DNA of 5,811 nucleotides from contig CALVRP010000137.1 of the NCBI GenBank assembly GCA_944358665.1, positions 1 to 5,811 of the forward strand, in the 5' to 3' direction. The translations under genes were made by a program, and so were the position numbers. Below the pieces are notes generated by a model. The model saw only the letters and a program-made list of their open reading frames with translations. It was not told where the DNA came from and searched no databases. This DNA comes from an uncultured Bacilli bacterium. Its GTDB lineage: Bacteria; Bacillota_I; Bacilli_A; RF39; UBA660. This document shows, piece by piece, positions 1 to 4,699 of this stretch. Position 1 is the first letter of the stretch. Each line of letters opens with the position of its first letter.

Positions 1-29
1 ATAGTATGATGATATTCACCCATAAACAT
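1..29 (-). CDS. mraZ: MraZ transcriptional regulator, N-terminal fragment
   Basis: Only the first nine complete codons and part of a tenth are present; the gene continues past the left edge. They read MFMGEYHHT followed by AT-, which would give Ile for three of four third bases. This matches the start of Bacillus-type MraZ (MFMGEYQHT, then I/V-D-x-KGR). MraZ is an AbrB-fold DNA-binding protein that sits first in the dcw cluster and regulates its own operon (family knowledge). The start at 29 is supported by a GGGTGAT ribosome binding site at 33-39, three bases upstream. Four repeats at 35-74 look like its own operator, which independently supports the identification despite the short fragment. 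If correct, rsmH, ftsL and a penicillin-binding protein gene should follow to the left. Confidence 0.85.
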
Positions 30-34
30 AATAT

Positions 35-74
35 CACCCACTTTAACCCACTTTGTAACACTGTACACCACTAT
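35..74 (-). repeat. MraZ box array: four 10-bp direct repeats
   Basis: On the minus strand there are four adjacent 10-mers with no gap: ATAGTGGTGT, ACAGTGTTAC, AAAGTGGGTT and AAAGTGGGTG. The shared core is A-N-A-GTG, and the last two copies differ only at the final base. MraZ is known to bind short direct repeats spaced one helical turn apart (TGGG-type in E. coli, AAAGTG-type in mycoplasmas). Here the array sits between the promoter and the start codon of mraZ. The distal copy touches the -10 box and the proximal copy overlaps the GGGTGAT ribosome binding site. This placement suits autoregulation by blocking transcription start or elongation; that role is inferred. Confidence 0.85.
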
Positions 75-101
75 TTTACTATTTTAATATGTTTTTGTAA
101 A
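73..101 (-). promoter_or_regulatory. sigma-A-type promoter of mraZ/dcw cluster
   Basis: On the minus strand a -35 TTTACA (96-101) and a -10 TAAAAT (73-78) are separated by 17 bases. Transcription would start near 66, inside the first MraZ box. The amidohydrolase terminator lies upstream, so the dcw cluster appears to have its own promoter. Confidence 0.7.
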
Positions 102-147
102 TAGTTTTCCCCTGTTTTTTTCAAAGAAAATTGTCATTTTACACTAT

Positions 148-182
148 AAAAAAAGGAATTACGCTTTATATATGGTAATTCC
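148..182 (-). terminator. Rho-independent terminator of the amidohydrolase gene
   Basis: On the minus strand GGAATTAC (175-182) pairs perfectly with GTAATTCC (155-162) across a 12-base loop, followed by seven T residues (148-154). The stem starts in the last codons of the amidohydrolase and contains its TAA stop codon (159-161). Confidence 0.85.
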
Positions 183-1733
183 ACCTTTGATTGTTTCTAA
201 TATTTTTATATTTTTAATCTCACTTTCCTTTATTTTTAAAGGATTTTTATCTAATATAACGAGATCTGCTTTCTTACCTTCTTTAATACTACCTTTTTCG
301 TTTTCCTCAAAATATTGGTACGCCGCATTAATCGTTACCGCTTTTAAGGCATCATAAACGGAGATTTTCTCTTCTTCACCTAAAACTAAATTGTTTTTGG
401 TCCTTCTATTTACCGCACACCAAACACTTTCTAATATATTTGGTTTTATTACTGGAGCGTCAGTATGAATAGTATAAATTAAATTTAAATCTTTGGCGCT
501 TTTTAAAAGATTTAAATGATAAGCCCTGTCACCGATATTTTTTAAATGAACAAGACCAAAATAATAAATATGACTAGGAAAAAATGACGGAATCATTTCT
601 AGTTTTTTCATTTGTTTAAGCTGCTCATAATTTACCATTTGGGCATGAATCATAACTGGCCGGTAAGTATTCTCTATATTATTTTCTCTTACTACTTCTT
701 TAAAACAAGAAAGTAATTGCCTGCTGGCGCCATCACCGTTACAATGAGCCAGTAATTGCCTTTTATTTTTAAGAGCTAAGACAATACATTTTTTTAGTTG
801 TTCATTACTATATACAGGATAACCGCAGTATTCATTCTCACTTTCATAAGGCTTAAGTAGATACGCAGTTTTACTTTGAATAGAGCCATCTAATAAAATT
901 TTGTATCCACCTATTTTAAAATGATTATAATAGTTTTTTAAATATTTTTGATAGTCATCTTTAAATTCCGGATTTATATAACTGATAACATCTAAAGCAA
1001 GTTTATTTTCCCTAGCTAAAGTATCTAAAAGAGAAAACCCAATACTATCTAAAAGACCATCTTGTGCGGTGGTTATACCATATGAGGCATATAACATTTC
1101 GGCTTTTTTATAAGCTTCTTTTAATTCTTCTATAGTATGCACATTTTTACTTTGAATAGTATCTCTAAAAGCTACCTCTTCCATATAGCCATTTGGCATA
1201 CTTGTATTTTCAATTCTACCAAAATGACCACCTTCAGGATCTTTAGTGTTTTCATCTATATGTAAAAATTCTAAAGCTAAAGAATTTACTATTCCCATAT
1301 GACCCGATGCGTGGGTAATTGATACCATATGATTAGTAGATACTTTATCTAAAACTTCTTTTGTCGGATGTTTCTTTTCTTTAAGATAATTATGATCATA
1401 ATTAAAACCCATAACCCATTTTTCGAGCTTTATATTATTATCTTTAATATACTCTTTTAATATTCTAACAATATCATCAAAGTCTTTAGCCATACTTAAA
1501 TCTACTAATAACATACTTCTGACAACTGCGGTTATATGACTATGTGCATCAATAAATCCTGGCATTAGACATTTACCATTTAAGTTAATAACCTCAGTAT
1601 CATTTCCTTTTAAATTCATTATTTCATCTTTGTTACCTACTTTTTTAATAATACCATCTTTAACTAAAATAGCTTCCGCAGTATTAGATGTCATTGTTAT
1701 AATATCACCATTATAATAAATTTTCTCCATCAT
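159..1733 (-). CDS. YtcJ-like amidohydrolase (amidohydrolase family 3)
   Basis: A 524-residue metal-dependent hydrolase, full length for the YtcJ group, likely cytoplasmic because no signal peptide is seen. The N-terminal beta-sandwich part (1-55, with YYNGDIITM) leads into the TIM barrel at MPGFIDAHSH, with His64 and His66 as first metal ligands. Further likely metal-site or catalytic residues are Lys278 in GGYKILLDGS, His330 in LLAHCNGDG, His363 in MIHAQM and Asp425 in IHTDAP. The C-terminus returns to the sandwich with ADLVILDKNP (489-498). Relatives include N-substituted formamide deformylase, but the family acts on varied amides and substrate cannot be read from sequence. The gene stands alone between two terminators, so context gives no pathway. 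The start is ambiguous: two adjacent ATGs (1733 and 1730) follow GGTGAT, and a TATAAT lies only seven bases before the first. Confidence 0.9.
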   Translation of the reverse strand: MMEKIYYNGDIITMTSNTAEAILVKDGIIKKVGNKDEIMNLKGNDTEVINLNGKCLMPGFIDAHSHITAVVRSMLLVDLSMAKDFDDIVRILKEYIKDNNIKLEKWVMGFNYDHNYLKEKKHPTKEVLDKVSTNHMVSITHASGHMGIVNSLALEFLHIDENTKDPEGGHFGRIENTSMPNGYMEEVAFRDTIQSKNVHTIEELKEAYKKAEMLYASYGITTAQDGLLDSIGFSLLDTLARENKLALDVISYINPEFKDDYQKYLKNYYNHFKIGGYKILLDGSIQSKTAYLLKPYESENEYCGYPVYSNEQLKKCIVLALKNKRQLLAHCNGDGASRQLLSCFKEVVRENNIENTYRPVMIHAQMVNYEQLKQMKKLEMIPSFFPSHIYYFGLVHLKNIGDRAYHLNLLKSAKDLNLIYTIHTDAPVIKPNILESVWCAVNRRTKNNLVLGEEEKISVYDALKAVTINAAYQYFEENEKGSIKEGKKADLVILDKNPLKIKESEIKNIKILETIKGGITIYKA

Positions 1734-1740
1734 ATCACCA

Positions 1741-1746
1741 ATTATA
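1741..1746 (-). promoter_or_regulatory. candidate -10 box of the amidohydrolase gene
   Basis: A perfect TATAAT on the minus strand ends seven bases before the first ATG at 1733. The hexamer 17 bases upstream (AGCAAT) is a poor -35. The overlapping CATACTATA (1743-1751) also fits a sigma-K -10 (CATAnnnTA), but there is no AC at the expected -35 position. Transcription would begin at or next to the ATG, giving a leaderless or nearly leaderless message. Confidence 0.4.
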
Positions 1747-1775
1747 GTATGGATTGTTTTAATATTGCTTATAAC

Positions 1776-1805
1776 AAAAAAAGAAGTCCATGGACCTCTT
1801 TTTTT
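1776..1805 (-). terminator. Rho-independent terminator after the mini-protein genes
   Basis: A 30-base near-perfect palindrome centred on TCCATGGA, with A and T runs on its two flanks. The one imperfect pair is a G-U wobble when read on the minus strand but an A-C mismatch on the plus strand, so it is designed for minus-strand transcription. It therefore ends the transcript of the two mini-genes. The stop codon of the second mini-gene (1804-1806) overlaps its 5' edge. Confidence 0.85.
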
Positions 1806-1929
1806 AATAACAGAAACAAGATCCTAATAAAATTGCAAGTAAAATATATAAAACTAATATAATTAAATAACCGCAATTGTTATTAGTTCTTGTTTGACAT
1901 GTGTGTTCACATGAATTATTACAAGACAT
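1804..1929 (-). CDS. YjcZ-like tiny membrane protein (41 aa), probable sporulation protein
   Basis: A 41-residue open frame preceded by a clear ribosome binding site, AGGGGG (1935-1940), five bases before the ATG. The N-terminal half is Cys- and Asn-rich and polar (MSCNNSCEHTCQTRTNNNC). The C-terminal half is one hydrophobic helix (GYLIILVLYILLAILLG) ending SCFCY. This polar head, single helix and G-plus-short-tail layout resembles the tiny_TM_bacill/YjcZ family found in spore-formers. It has six cysteines in 41 residues, possibly for cross-linking or metal binding (inference). It lies 18 bases downstream of a second mini-gene of the same type, with no terminator between them, so the two are probably co-transcribed. 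The match to the family is looser than that of its neighbour. It is short enough to be dropped by standard length cut-offs. Confidence 0.75.
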   Translation of the reverse strand: MSCNNSCEHTCQTRTNNNCGYLIILVLYILLAILLGSCFCY

Positions 1930-1947
1930 AATTACCCCCTATCTAGC

Positions 1948-2031
1948 TTAAATATAAGCTCCAAGTATGATTATTAAAAGAATAAATAATACTAAAACGA
2001 TTGCTGCTCCACTTGCACCTGTATTACACAT
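1948..2031 (-). CDS. SscA/YjcZ-like tiny membrane protein (27 aa), probable sporulation protein
   Basis: A 27-residue protein beginning MCNTGASGAA, followed by a single hydrophobic helix IVLVLFILLIIILGAYI. The motif of a small-residue head, then alternating V/L/I with a central LFILLII and a closing G-A, is characteristic of the tiny_TM_bacill (YjcZ/SscA) family. In B. subtilis the similarly sized SscA is a sigma-K-dependent protein linked to spore coat assembly and germination (from memory of the family). An upstream in-frame ATG at 2040 directly abuts the GGAGG and has no spacing, whereas the ATG at 2031 has a nine-base spacer, so 2031 is chosen. A sigma-K-like promoter lies directly upstream. 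It would sit in the mother-cell-derived membrane or coat layers if the family role holds. Confidence 0.85.
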   Translation of the reverse strand: MCNTGASGAAIVLVLFILLIIILGAYI

Positions 2032-2040
2032 ATAAATCAT

Positions 2041-2048
2041 CCTCCTTT
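2041..2048 (-). promoter_or_regulatory. ribosome binding site that decides the first mini-gene start
   Basis: AAAGGAGG on the minus strand. It directly abuts the ATG at 2040 but lies nine bases from the in-frame ATG at 2031, favouring the latter as the start. Confidence 0.75.
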
Positions 2049-2064
2049 TTTTGTCTTTTCACAT

Positions 2065-2092
2065 TATTTTATGGATTTTTAGCAAAGTTGTG
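2065..2092 (-). promoter_or_regulatory. sigma-K-like promoter of the two mini-genes
   Basis: On the minus strand CATAAAATA (2065-2073) fits the sigma-K -10 consensus CATAnnnTA. A CACA element containing the required AC (2090-2091) lies 16 bases upstream, as expected for its -35. Transcription would start near 2058, leaving a short leader before the ribosome binding site at 2041-2048. Sigma-E shares much of this -10, but its ATA-type -35 is not evident. The agreement between promoter type and gene family strengthens both calls. Confidence 0.6.
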
Positions 2093-2101
2093 AGTACTTA
2101 T

Positions 2102-2118
2102 GTGAAAAAAAGTGAAAA
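2102..2118 (+). repeat. two GTGAAAA repeats upstream of the prsA-like promoter
   Basis: GTGAAAA occurs at 2102-2108 and 2112-2118, exactly 10 bases apart, ending just before the -35 box at 2123. A third copy is inverted at 2056-2062. This could be a regulator site for the prsA-like gene, or chance in an A-rich stretch. Confidence 0.3.
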
Positions 2119-2122
2119 ATTA

Positions 2123-2151
2123 TTGTTTTTTCTTTGTTTTTTTGGTATTAT
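2123..2151 (+). promoter_or_regulatory. sigma-A-type promoter of the prsA-like gene
   Basis: -35 TTGTTT (2123-2128) and -10 TATTAT (2146-2151) are separated by 17 bases. Transcription would start near 2158, giving a leader of roughly 34 bases before the GTG at 2192. Confidence 0.7.
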
Positions 2152-2176
2152 TATGGATGTATGAAAGTACATAATG

Positions 2177-2184
2177 AAAGGAAG
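2177..2184 (+). promoter_or_regulatory. ribosome binding site supporting a GTG start at 2192
   Basis: AAAGGAAG with a seven-base spacer to the GTG at 2192. It overlaps the codons just after the in-frame ATG at 2174, and that ATG has no ribosome binding site upstream. Confidence 0.75.
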
Positions 2185-2191
2185 AGCAAAA

Positions 2192-3172
2192 GTGAATAAG
2201 AAATTATTAATCGCTGGTGTATTTGGTATTACCTTATTACTTACCGGCTGTGGAACACCAACCCTTAAAAATGGTGAAGAAGTAGTAGCATCAGTTGATG
2301 GTCAAGATTTTACTGCCAATGATTTGTATGAAGAATTAAAAAATCAAGGCGGTTCAACTGTTTTAGTAAACATGATTGATACTTTTATCGTTAATAAGGA
2401 AATTGAAACTGATGATGATGCAGAAACATATGCGGATTCACAATATGAATCTTATCAATCATCTTATGAAAGTAATGGTCAAAACTTTGAAGATGTTTTA
2501 ACCTCTGCTGGTTATAAAGATGCTGATGACTTTAAAGATGCACTAATTGTTGAATACAAGAAACAAAAAATTACTGAAAATTATGTAAAAGCTAATTTAA
2601 CTGATGCAGAAATCCAATCTTATTATGATGATAATATCTTTGGAGATATTGAAGGGGCGCATATTTTAATTAGTCCTGAAACTGATGATGACATGACTGA
2701 TGAAGAAATCGAAGAAGCTGAAGAAAAAGCTAAAAAAGAAGCTGAAGATATTATTAAAAAACTTGACGATGGTGAAGACTTCGAAGATTTAGCTAAAGAA
2801 TATTCTGACGATGAAGGAACTGCTAGTAATGGTGGTAAATTAACAATTACTTATGGTGAAGTTGTCGATGAATTCTGGGATGCTGCTAGTAAACTTGAAG
2901 ATGGTAAATATACTGAAGAACCAGTTAAATCAGATTATGGCTACCACATTATTTACCGTGAAAGTCAAAAAGATAAACCTAAATTAAATGAAGTTGAAGA
3001 TGATGTTATTGATAAATTAGTTGATCAAAAATTAGAAGAAGATACTACTTTACAAACTGAGGCCTTAGTCGACCTTAGAGAAAAATATAATTTTAAAATA
3101 AATGATAGCGATATTAATAAAAGCTACAATAACTCAATAAAAGAAGCATTAGCCGAAACTGATGCTGAATAA
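2192..3172 (+). CDS. prsA: PrsA-like foldase lipoprotein (parvulin-type peptidyl-prolyl isomerase)
   Basis: From the GTG at 2192 the protein is 326 residues (332 from the in-frame ATG at 2174). It begins with a lipoprotein signal, MNKKLLIAGVFGITLLLTGC, with the lipobox LTGC and the acylated Cys at residue 20. It should be anchored on the outer face of the membrane, where PrsA proteins help secreted proteins fold. The N-terminal foldase segment (about 25-150) is followed by a PpiC/parvulin domain at about 155-258. That domain shows GAHILI, DLAKEYSDDEGTASNGGKL and the closing YGYHIIY, including both conserved histidines. A Glu/Asp/Lys-rich helical insertion (about 165-192) follows the first strand. 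The protein is strikingly acidic and ends in a helical foldase segment. It is the only plus-strand gene here. A related chaperone such as SurA is less likely given the lipobox and Gram-positive context. Confidence 0.92.
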   Translation: MNKKLLIAGVFGITLLLTGCGTPTLKNGEEVVASVDGQDFTANDLYEELKNQGGSTVLVNMIDTFIVNKEIETDDDAETYADSQYESYQSSYESNGQNFEDVLTSAGYKDADDFKDALIVEYKKQKITENYVKANLTDAEIQSYYDDNIFGDIEGAHILISPETDDDMTDEEIEEAEEKAKKEAEDIIKKLDDGEDFEDLAKEYSDDEGTASNGGKLTITYGEVVDEFWDAASKLEDGKYTEEPVKSDYGYHIIYRESQKDKPKLNEVEDDVIDKLVDQKLEEDTTLQTEALVDLREKYNFKINDSDINKSYNNSIKEALAETDAE

Positions 3173-3197
3173 AAGCATGAAAATTTCATGCTTTTTT
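3171..3197. terminator. bidirectional terminator between the prsA-like gene and recX
   Basis: AAAAGCATGA (3171-3180) pairs with TCATGCTTTT (3186-3195) across a five-base loop. It is followed by Ts on the plus strand; on the minus strand the stem ends in four Ts followed by an AT-rich stretch. It serves two convergent genes whose stop codons (3170-3172 and 3196-3198) sit at its two ends. Confidence 0.85.
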
Positions 3198-3945
3198 ATA
3201 ACCTGTTATTAATAAATTCATTAATTTTTTCCGCAGAAAAACCTTTACTATAAAGTTTTTGTTTTAATTTTAGTTTAAGTTCATCATCTTGATATTTTAA
3301 AGATAATTTTTTATATATTTTTTCCATTTCTCCATCAAGATTATTATTAAGTTCCATATTATCTAAAACTTTATTAATCAAATATTTACTATAACCTAAG
3401 TTAATTAAATATATGGTAATTTTATTTTTTAACACATAGCCAGTATATTTAGTACTTTTTATTTTCTTATTGATTAACTTTTTTATATGTTCTAAAATGA
3501 TATTCTCATCAATATTACTTAAGGCTTTATCGATAATATCATTATCTACTTTTAATTTTTTTAAGTTATTTCTAATTTTATCAGGGCCATCTAAAGATAA
3601 ATTTATTTTATCATTAACATAAGCTTTGGCAAACGCTTCATCATTAATAAGCCCAATAGATTTTAGTTTTTCGATTATCGAAGTGGAATCATGACAGTCT
3701 ATTTTATTTAAATAGTTTAAAACTTCATATTCACTTCTGAGCCTTTTATTAATAAAATCCATGGCTTTATGATAATTTTCATAATAATTATTTTCTTTTA
3801 TGATTTTTTCTTTTAAATCATCAGTTAATTCTTTTTTATAAAGTAAATTATATTTTAAAATAATTTCATCATAAGTATCAATAACTTCATTATCTAAATA
3901 AATCTTATATTTTGAACCTTTTTTCTGTATTTTTGTTATTAACAT
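3196..3945 (-). CDS. recX: RecX, regulator of RecA recombinase
   Basis: A 249-residue protein, close to the length usual for RecX of Bacilli (about 260) and longer than the E. coli form. RecX binds the RecA filament and modulates recombination and the SOS response in the cytoplasm (family knowledge). After a basic N-terminal strand region (1-60) come tandem three-helix RecX repeats. The first holds the hallmark KRLRSEYEVLNYL (68-80) and GLINDEAFAKAYVND (98-112). DGPDKIRNNLKKL (119-131) matches the conserved GP-x-K-I-x-x-x-L element. The last repeat carries KLYSKGFSAEKINEFI (230-245). The ribosome binding site AGGAGG (3950-3955) is four bases from the ATG. The gene has its own promoter, overlapped by a LexA-like site, and converges on the prsA-like gene. 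recA is not in the window. Confidence 0.9.
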   Translation of the reverse strand: MLITKIQKKGSKYKIYLDNEVIDTYDEIILKYNLLYKKELTDDLKEKIIKENNYYENYHKAMDFINKRLRSEYEVLNYLNKIDCHDSTSIIEKLKSIGLINDEAFAKAYVNDKINLSLDGPDKIRNNLKKLKVDNDIIDKALSNIDENIILEHIKKLINKKIKSTKYTGYVLKNKITIYLINLGYSKYLINKVLDNMELNNNLDGEMEKIYKKLSLKYQDDELKLKLKQKLYSKGFSAEKINEFINNRL

Positions 3946-3960
3946 ATTTCCTCCTATTTT

Positions 3961-3973
3961 ATAACTTCGTTAT
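3961..3973 (-). repeat. small inverted repeat in the recX leader
   Basis: ATAAC and GTTAT flank a three-base loop, lying within a few bases of the predicted transcription start (about 3971). It could form a short 5' hairpin or be a minor operator; no function is known. Confidence 0.4.
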
Positions 3974-3977
3974 TTAA

Positions 3978-4006
3978 AGTATACTATGCGAAAATTTGTT
4001 CGTCAA
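3978..4006 (-). promoter_or_regulatory. strong sigma-A promoter of recX
   Basis: On the minus strand -35 TTGACG (4001-4006) and -10 TATACT (3978-3983) are separated by 17 bases. Each hexamer is one base off consensus. Confidence 0.85.
3989..4002 (-). promoter_or_regulatory. LexA-box-like operator in the recX promoter
   Basis: CGAACAAATTTTCG on the minus strand differs at two of 14 positions from the palindromic Gram-positive SOS box CGAACATATGTTCG. Only one of these differences falls in the fixed arms CGAAC/GTTCG. It fills the promoter spacer and overlaps the last two bases of the -35 box, where a repressor would block polymerase. This suggests recX is induced with the SOS response. Confidence 0.6.
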
Positions 4007-4010
4007 TAGA

Positions 4011-4041
4011 AAAAATAAAAAAGTAAGTTTTTTCTTACTTT
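4011..4041 (-). terminator. Rho-independent terminator of rpoZ
   Basis: On the minus strand AAAGTAAG (4034-4041) pairs with CTTACTTT (4020-4027) across a six-base loop, followed by a T-rich tail. The rpoZ stop codon (4035-4037) lies inside the stem. The recX promoter begins only a few bases further on. Confidence 0.85.
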
Positions 4042-4229
4042 ATATGAATTAAACCTTTTGATATTTCTTCTAAAGCTTTTCCGATATTTTTACTAGACTT
4101 ATACTCTTTTTCATCTAACTGATAATGACCAGTCTTCTCCATTTGCTTAACCCGCTTACTAACCATATTTACTAATAAATATTTTGATCCTATTTGACCA
4201 AGTAAATTATCAATTGAAGGATATAACAT
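4035..4229 (-). CDS. rpoZ: DNA-directed RNA polymerase omega subunit
   Basis: A 64-residue protein, typical length for the omega subunit of Bacilli (67 in B. subtilis). Omega binds the C-terminal part of beta-prime and aids assembly and stability of RNA polymerase. The N-terminal MLYPSIDNLLGQIGSKYLLV and the following SKRVKQM match the conserved start, and the C-terminal KNIGKALEEISKGLI is the second family signature. The ribosome binding site AGGAGG (4238-4243) is eight bases from the ATG. In many Bacillota rpoZ lies between gmk and priA; here it lies between cdd and recX with its own promoter and terminator. Confidence 0.92.
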   Translation of the reverse strand: MLYPSIDNLLGQIGSKYLLVNMVSKRVKQMEKTGHYQLDEKEYKSSKNIGKALEEISKGLIHIK

Positions 4230-4251
4230 TCATTTCGCCTCCTTTTTTTCT

Positions 4252-4280
4252 ATAATATAATTTTTTTTATTAAAATTCAA
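4252..4280 (-). promoter_or_regulatory. sigma-A-type promoter of rpoZ
   Basis: On the minus strand -35 TTGAAT (4275-4280) and -10 TATTAT (4252-4257) are separated by a 17-base A-rich spacer. Transcription would start near 4245, only a few bases before the ribosome binding site at 4238-4243. Confidence 0.65.
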
Positions 4281-4301
4281 TAAATAACTAAAATATTGAC
4301 A

Positions 4302-4697
4302 TTATTTAACATTTAAATCTTCAGTTCCAAAACTAAACGGACATAAATCTTTAACGGTTACCGATGTTGATTTATCCCCCTTATAATTGAAGCTTACAAT
4401 TAAAGTATTTTCATTACATAAATCATTTAAAGCTTGCCGGCATATAAAACATGGAAAACAAATATTATCAGTTTTATTCATAATATAAATTGCTTCAATG
4501 TTTTCTTTTTTATAACCGGCCGCTATCGCACTATATAAAGCGTTTCTTTCGGCACATATGCCACTAGCTGGCGAAGATGTTTCAACATTCACCCCTTCAA
4601 AAGTAGTCCCATCAGTACATTTAACTATCGCTGCCACCGGATAATTATATACCGGCGAATAGCTGTTTTCTAATAATGCTTGTAATCTTTCTTTCAT
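4302..4697 (-). CDS. cdd: cytidine deaminase
   Basis: A 131-residue zinc enzyme of the small homotetrameric class, which converts cytidine and deoxycytidine to uridine and deoxyuridine. The zinc site is complete: Cys48 and catalytic Glu50 in GICAERNAL, and Cys83 and Cys86 in PCFICRQAL. The nucleoside-binding GVNVE (35-39) is also present. The residue after Cys83 is Phe, where Gly is more usual, but the spacing fits the family pattern. The start is two bases after the pdp stop codon, and its ribosome binding site AAAGGAG (4703-4709) lies inside the last codons of pdp, so the two are translationally coupled. Together they feed pyrimidine nucleosides into uracil, thymine and pentose phosphate. 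No clear terminator follows; an AT-only stem downstream is too weak. Confidence 0.95.
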   Translation of the reverse strand: MKERLQALLENSYSPVYNYPVAAIVKCTDGTTFEGVNVETSSPASGICAERNALYSAIAAGYKKENIEAIYIMNKTDNICFPCFICRQALNDLCNENTLIVSFNYKGDKSTSVTVKDLCPFSFGTEDLNVK

Positions 4698-4699
4698 AT

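Noticed and set aside
172..357. A 61-codon plus-strand open frame with a hydrophobic translation
   Set aside because: It lies wholly antisense to the well-supported amidohydrolase C-terminus and has no ribosome binding site; it is a shadow frame.
1743..1768. Sigma-K promoter for the amidohydrolase (CATACTATA)
   Set aside because: The -10 fits CATAnnnTA, but no AC is found 15-17 bases upstream; the overlapping TATAAT explains the sequence equally well.
2161..2199. A 12-codon frame (ATG at 2161) overlapping the prsA-like start, possible leader peptide
   Set aside because: It has no ribosome binding site, starts about at the predicted transcription start, and shows no attenuator-like hairpin or codon run.
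3961..3973. Resemblance of ATAACTTCGTTAT to a loxP arm
   Set aside because: It is a simple 5-bp inverted repeat; there is no 8-bp spacer with a second 13-bp arm, and no recombinase or phage gene nearby.
4281..4308. Possible terminator after cdd (TAAATAA / TTATTTA stem on the minus strand)
   Set aside because: The stem is seven A-T pairs with a 14-base loop and no following T run, too weak to call.
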